Below, piece by piece: positions 60,001-64,000 of a stretch of 64,000 nt of DNA (positions within the stretch are counted from its first letter, which is position 1; each line of letters opens with the position of its first letter). A program made the position numbers and the translations under genes. The notes under the pieces are model-generated. The model was not told the DNA's origin and did not search any database. It saw only the letters and a list, made by a program, of their open reading frames with translations. The DNA is taken from assembly GCA_001692895.1 (NCBI GenBank), contig KV748234.1, forward strand, positions 62,001 through 126,000. The letters are read 5' to 3'. Source of the stretch: Cenococcum geophilum 1.58. Taxonomy: Eukaryota; Ascomycota; Dothideomycetes; Gloniales; Gloniaceae.

Positions 60001-60420
60001 TAATAGCTTAAAGGTAGAGATCTTGCCTCTTATCCTTACCAACATTCCTGTCCTCCTCCCTATTAAATGCTTTTCACACAATTATAAAACGCACTACCGC
60101 TAGTGGCGGCAGCGGCGGCTCTGGCTCCTCTGCATTATCGTCCTCTACCTCCTTCTCTCCCTTATTATTGTCCTCTGCATCTATATCCATTAAGGTTTAG
60201 GACGCGTTAATACACGCGTCGGCGGCTTAGATGGGTTATTGCGTCTCTTAGAAGCCATGGAAAACACCACATAAGGTCCTATATAATTATCCTAATTAGG
60301 CTAGACTTAAGCTTTATTTTGAGCTACTTACGGCTATTTGCTAAGGATTGCTAGGTCTTTAAATAGCCTGCATTGCACCTCATACAAATTTTGGTGGGGT
60401 GCGATGCCGGCTGTTCGTGG
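60001..60420 (-). mobile_element. N-terminal end of a second DNA-transposon-like element
   Basis: A minus-strand ATG at about 60,259 opens MASKRRNNPSKPPTRVLTRP and soon meets stops. About 130 bp further out (60,366-60,410) lies tgcattgcacctcatacaaa followed by ttttggtgggg, which matches the end-like string at 59,605-59,635. The two therefore look like the same end of related Tc1/mariner-type elements. Family assignment rests on that match and is tentative. Confidence 0.4.
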
Positions 60421-60482
60421 GCTTAAGCGAGTCCACGATCTTTTGCGGATGACTGTGCACTTCAGACAATCTTGGCGCTGGG

Positions 60483-60830
60483 CAGGCGCTAGGGTGGCAG
60501 CTTGGCGGTAGCTAGGGCAGGAGCTGGAGCAGCAGTGGGAGCAGCAGACGGAGCAGCAGCTGGAGCAGTGTCGGAAGTAGGAGCAGGACAGTAGCAGGGG
60601 CTGGAGCGGGAGCGGGAGCGGGAGCAGTGGCTGGAGCAGCTAGAGCAACTAGTAGAGCAACAGCCAGGCCGCAGCTGGAGCAGTATAAGAGTAGTGGCTG
60701 GAGCAGCTGGAGCAGTGGCTGGAGTAGCTGGAGTAGTGACTGGAGCAGCTGGGGGAGTAGCTGGGGCAGCAGAGGGAGCAGCAGAAGAAGCAACAGAGGG
60801 AGCAGCAGCCCGCTTTCTTACCCCGACCAC
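60483..60830. repeat. GC-rich minisatellite, GGAGCAG/CTGGAGCAG units
   Basis: About 350 bp built of degenerate units such as ctggagcag, ggagcagcag and tggctggag. It is open in several frames: the minus strand gives an Ala/Pro/Thr-rich peptide (60,489-60,830), the plus strand a Ser/Gly/Trp-rich one (60,627-60,926). It keeps very many CA and TG dinucleotides, the usual RIP targets, although everything around it is AT-rich. Whether any of the frames is translated is unknown. Confidence 0.85.
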
Positions 60831-61879
60831 ATCTCGCCTTGGCGGGATAGCCTAAAAATTCTTGTAGTGGCGGTCTCTCTCCTTTTAGGCTTTATAACTT
60901 TATATACTTATAACACTATTTTATAAGCTACTCCTACTTAGTACCATATTATCTTAGTAGATTATCGCTCTTTATATTTTTAATATCTCAGATTTCTATT
61001 TATTTAATTGCTTAATCGATTTTTAGATTATTCTTATAGTAATTATTAATATATACTATCTATAATAGTATATAGTATACTAAATACTTTAGGTTAATTC
61101 TAAGTTTATCACCTTCTTTAAATTTAAATTAGTAGTTTATTATTCCTAAGAATAAGACCTCTTTTATTACGTAAGCTTATATTAGGTATAATAGTAACTT
61201 AGTAAATAGGCTAGGTATATAGGTAAATAATAGTTAATAAGATTACTAAACTATAGAGTATATACCTAATAGATAACTTTAATTATATTCTAAGATTTAC
61301 CACTAAGAGTATAAGTATCTATAGTAGAGACTATGGTCCTTAAATATATAACTCCCTTTTATAGAAGCTGTATTATATATATACGTAATATATATAATAT
61401 AAGTAGTTATATAACTCGCCTACTACTTATTATATAGTTTAATTGGTTCTACTATAGCCCATACTACCTTATATAGTTTATTTAGTTATATCCTTAATAT
61501 CCGTAATATCTTTAGCTGTTACCTTTATCTTCCAATTGTCTTCCTAATCTTTAGCCTAATATTTTGGATCTCTTTAAGTTTTAAATTCCTTTTAATTATT
61601 ACTTTATCTTTATTAATACTACCTTTAATATACTTATATAAACGAGTTTAATTCTTCTTTAGTAAAGTAGCGCTTTATAGCTATTCTTTTATATCCGTAT
61701 ATATATAACTTAATAGCTCTTAAAAATATAGTCTTTTTGTTATAGACGTTATAACCACTTAAAGGGCTATAGGATATAAGTATCCTAATAGACTTACTAG
61801 CTAAAATAGAGTTAGTAAACCTATATAACAAGGGATAAGTTATATAATATTATACGCATTATATATAGTATAAAGAAAG
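60831..61879. other. AT-rich sequence without assignable gene
   Basis: RIP-type sequence. The open frame at 61,634-61,831 (-) has no recognisable content. Confidence 0.5.
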
Positions 61880-62090
61880 AACGTCTTACATAATATATAT
61901 TACGTATAAACGGATTTCTTAAAAGTCTAGTTGCATATTTAAAGGACTATAGTCCTTACTGTAGATATTTCTCTCTTTATAATAATTCTTAGAATATAAT
62001 TGGAGTTAATTTATTAATTAATACTCTATAGTTTAAATCTTGTTTTATATCTATCTATATACCTAGCCTAATTACCAAGCTACTATATTA
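61880..62090 (+). repeat. LTR remnant related to the Gypsy LTRs at 6,469 and 13,996
   Basis: Collinear with the middle and end of the 425-bp LTR: both contain attcttagaatataatt, gagttaat and acctagcc in the same order and spacing. No internal region is recognisable nearby, so it is a solo or fragmentary LTR, strongly diverged. Confidence 0.55.
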
Positions 62091-63177
62091 TCTCCTATAA
62101 GCTTACGTAATACTTTTCTTTAGTTTACTCTATTTTATTAAGCTATTTTGCCCTTAGTATTCCTATTTTTAGCCTATTTTTTAGCATATTTTTAATACTA
62201 GCTACCTACTTCTCTATCTGGTTCTAAATATAGGATATAGAATAGCCCCTCGCGGCTTACTATTTTCTAATACGCTTATTAAACTCTTTTTAACCTTTAG
62301 TTAATACTTAAAAAAGTTTTTAAAATACTAACTTTTTACCTTTATTAAGTAGTAAAGGAATACTTTAATCCTCTTACCTTCTATCTTATAAAGTAAAGGT
62401 TAAGCTCGGACCTATAAAACTCGGCCACCTAACCAAAATTAAACAACCTATTTGTTAATATATTTTCTCTACAACGAATTAATTAATATAGACTAGAGCA
62501 AGTAGAATTTATAAATAGCTATTATAGATTCTAAATATAATGTTTATAAGTCTATACGAAAAGCAGTGCTTGCATATAGTATCCCTTTAGCAATTTTAAG
62601 CGATAATTAAATGGTAGACTATTAAAACAATTTATACACTAATGTAAATAGCAATTAACTTATGTATGGTAGGCCTTCCTTGCCAATTGGGTACTTAAAT
62701 AGGATTTATAAAAAAATTCCCTATTATATACATAATTATAAAAATAATAATAGCTTAAGTCTTTGGTTAAGGTAGCAACATAAAGCCCCCTAGTAAAATA
62801 TAGGTAATCAGCTACTTAAAATAAAATCTTTATATAAAAATTATATATACCTAATTAATAGAAGGTATATAAATTAATAGGGTATAGCTAAAATAAATTT
62901 AAAAGTTTTATAGCCTTTATAAAAGGGTGTAAAAAAGGTTAATATATAGGTAAAAAAGACCTAAAATATAAACAAATTTAGAGTTATATTAAGCATATAT
63001 ATAAATTTAATTACTATAAGATATATCTTTTAAAAAAGTTTTTTATAAAGATAATATTTACCCTTAGCTAATTTATTTATTTTAAAGGAAAATACCCCTA
63101 ATTAATATAAGTATACAAAGGTAAAGTATTTTATTAAATATATATAGCCTAAAAAAATAGTTTAATAGCTAATTATA
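62091..63177. other. AT-rich sequence without assignable gene
   Basis: Extremely A/T-rich, low-complexity-like decayed sequence. Nothing recognised. Confidence 0.5.
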
Positions 63178-63480
63178 TTAATAATAATTCATTGCTTAAC
63201 GTCCGATTCGGATCCCTATTGGGCCCACGCGGACTACTCCTTATTTACATGTGGGGAGAAAACTCTATTTAAGAAAAATGAGAAAACCCCGTGATCCATC
63301 TCCCCGCCTTTTGGGACTCGCCTGCTTAGCGCCTGCGAGTCGCCTATGGTGCTCTACTACCTTACTGTTTGACCTCCTTGGGAACCACTGCTGCCGTAAC
63401 AAGCCTACGGACGCGCTAGTATCACAAACTATTACTCTACTACTGTAGAGTTACTAGGGGGCACCTGCTGCTCGCCCCCT
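63178..63480 (-). mobile_element. 3'-end fragment of a Tad1-type LINE
   Basis: Shares with the 3' ends of LINE 1 and LINE 2 the string cgtccgattcggatccc, a gggcccacgcgga block, paired gagaaaac strings and an adjacent AAT-rich tail (63,178-63,190). The open frame at 63,251-63,448 (+) is antisense to it and not considered a gene. The rest of the element is absent to the right within 300 bp, so this is a heavily truncated copy. Confidence 0.6.
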
Positions 63481-64000
63481 TGCCTTCTATTACCATTTCC
63501 CTTGCAAGCTAATTATATTATATCTAGGCAATTTAATATAAAAAATTATATTTCCTTAATAGCTAGATAAGCCATTATATAGTTAAGTTTTTAATAAAAT
63601 ATACACTATATAATATATAGCTCATTTTTTGCTGCTTTATTTAATATAGTAACCCTTAAATCTATTTTAATTTTCCTCTATTAAGTTAAAATATTTTAAG
63701 TAAATTATAAAGTATATATATCTTAGTAATATAGCTCTAATTAAGAAGTACTATTTTATTAGGTATTACTATAAGACCTAAAAGAAGGCCTTATAATAAA
63801 AATAACTAATTTTAGGCAGCATATCTTTAGTATTTATTTATAAAATCTATATAAAGGCTTTAATTAATAAGAAACAGCCGCTACAGCAGCAGTACACGCC
63901 TACTAATTACCTAATAAAGAAATAACCACTTCTAATTAAATCTACGGCATATTATGCCCTAGAACTAATGCACGCATCTTAGCCGGAAAGTGTGACGGCT
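63481..64000. other. AT-rich sequence to the window edge
   Basis: Nothing recognisable. A few GC-richer bases (63,876-63,892 and from 63,970) suggest another element near the edge. Confidence 0.4.

Noticed and set aside
60627-60926. Ser/Trp/Gly-rich frame over the minisatellite as a gene
   Set aside because: Tandem repeats without stops are open in several frames. There is no independent evidence of coding.
1-64000. CRISPR array or bacterial-type operon
   Set aside because: The repeats are dispersed, transposon-derived or microsatellite. Intron-containing genes show a eukaryotic nuclear genome.

Overview
The window looks like part of a filamentous ascomycete chromosome (Pezizomycotina, probably Dothideomycetes; the class is inferred) with a two-speed, AT/GC-isochore organisation. 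About 45 kb is AT-rich, gene-free repeat sequence saturated with C-to-T and G-to-A changes. In these stretches TAA and TAG replace expected Gln, Trp and Arg codons, which is the signature of repeat-induced point mutation (RIP). A single GC-balanced gene island of about 19 kb (roughly 25.5-44.3 kb) sits between two such blocks. Intact genes there have short spliceosomal introns (48-118 bp) with GT..AG ends and CTRAY-like branch sites, as in filamentous fungi.

Left AT block (1-25.4 kb). It opens with the 3' part of a decayed RecQ-type helicase (+). Two head-to-tail copies follow of a repeat carrying a long decayed minus-strand ORF of unknown function (2.24-6.47 kb and 15.61-19.84 kb). Copy 1 is split by a complete but broken Ty3/Gypsy LTR retrotransposon (6,469-14,420; 425-bp LTRs; 5-bp target duplication AGGTG). 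Both copies are followed by integrase-tail remnants. A 2,040-bp piece of copy 2 is repeated essentially base for base (18,700-20,739 and 20,743-22,782), which is either a very young duplication or an assembly artefact. The block ends in unidentified decayed sequence and a palindromic junction.

Gene island. In order: a truncated HET-domain gene (-) right at the junction; ADE4 amidophosphoribosyltransferase (+, 2 exons), the first step of purine synthesis; a short coiled-coil ORF (+); a 1,122-residue protein with an F-box-like segment and a C-terminal UBA domain (+, 2 exons); MRS2, a mitochondrial CorA-type Mg2+ channel with the GMN motif (+, 3 exons); an F-box-like protein (-); and a four-helix membrane protein of unknown function (+, 3 exons). 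The neighbours share no obvious pathway: ADE4 and MRS2 are housekeeping genes, while the edge genes are of types often variable between fungi. Small inverted-repeat elements lie between genes (29.65, 31.80 and 40.6-41.2 kb).

Right AT block (44.6-64 kb). It holds a 5'-truncated Gypsy fossil with its 3' LTR, two nearly full-length Tad1-type LINEs on the minus strand (about 46.97-52.2 and 53.2-58.3 kb) plus a third LINE 3' end at 63.2 kb, pieces of Tc1/mariner-type transposons (59.3-60.4 kb), an unusual GC-rich GGAGCAG-type minisatellite (60.5-60.8 kb) that has escaped RIP, and LTR remnants at about 58.95 and 61.9-62.1 kb.

No rRNA, convincing tRNA, CRISPR, secondary-metabolite cluster or small secreted cysteine-rich effector gene was found. 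The most novel-looking item is the unidentified long ORF repeat and its recurring association with integrase-tail remnants.
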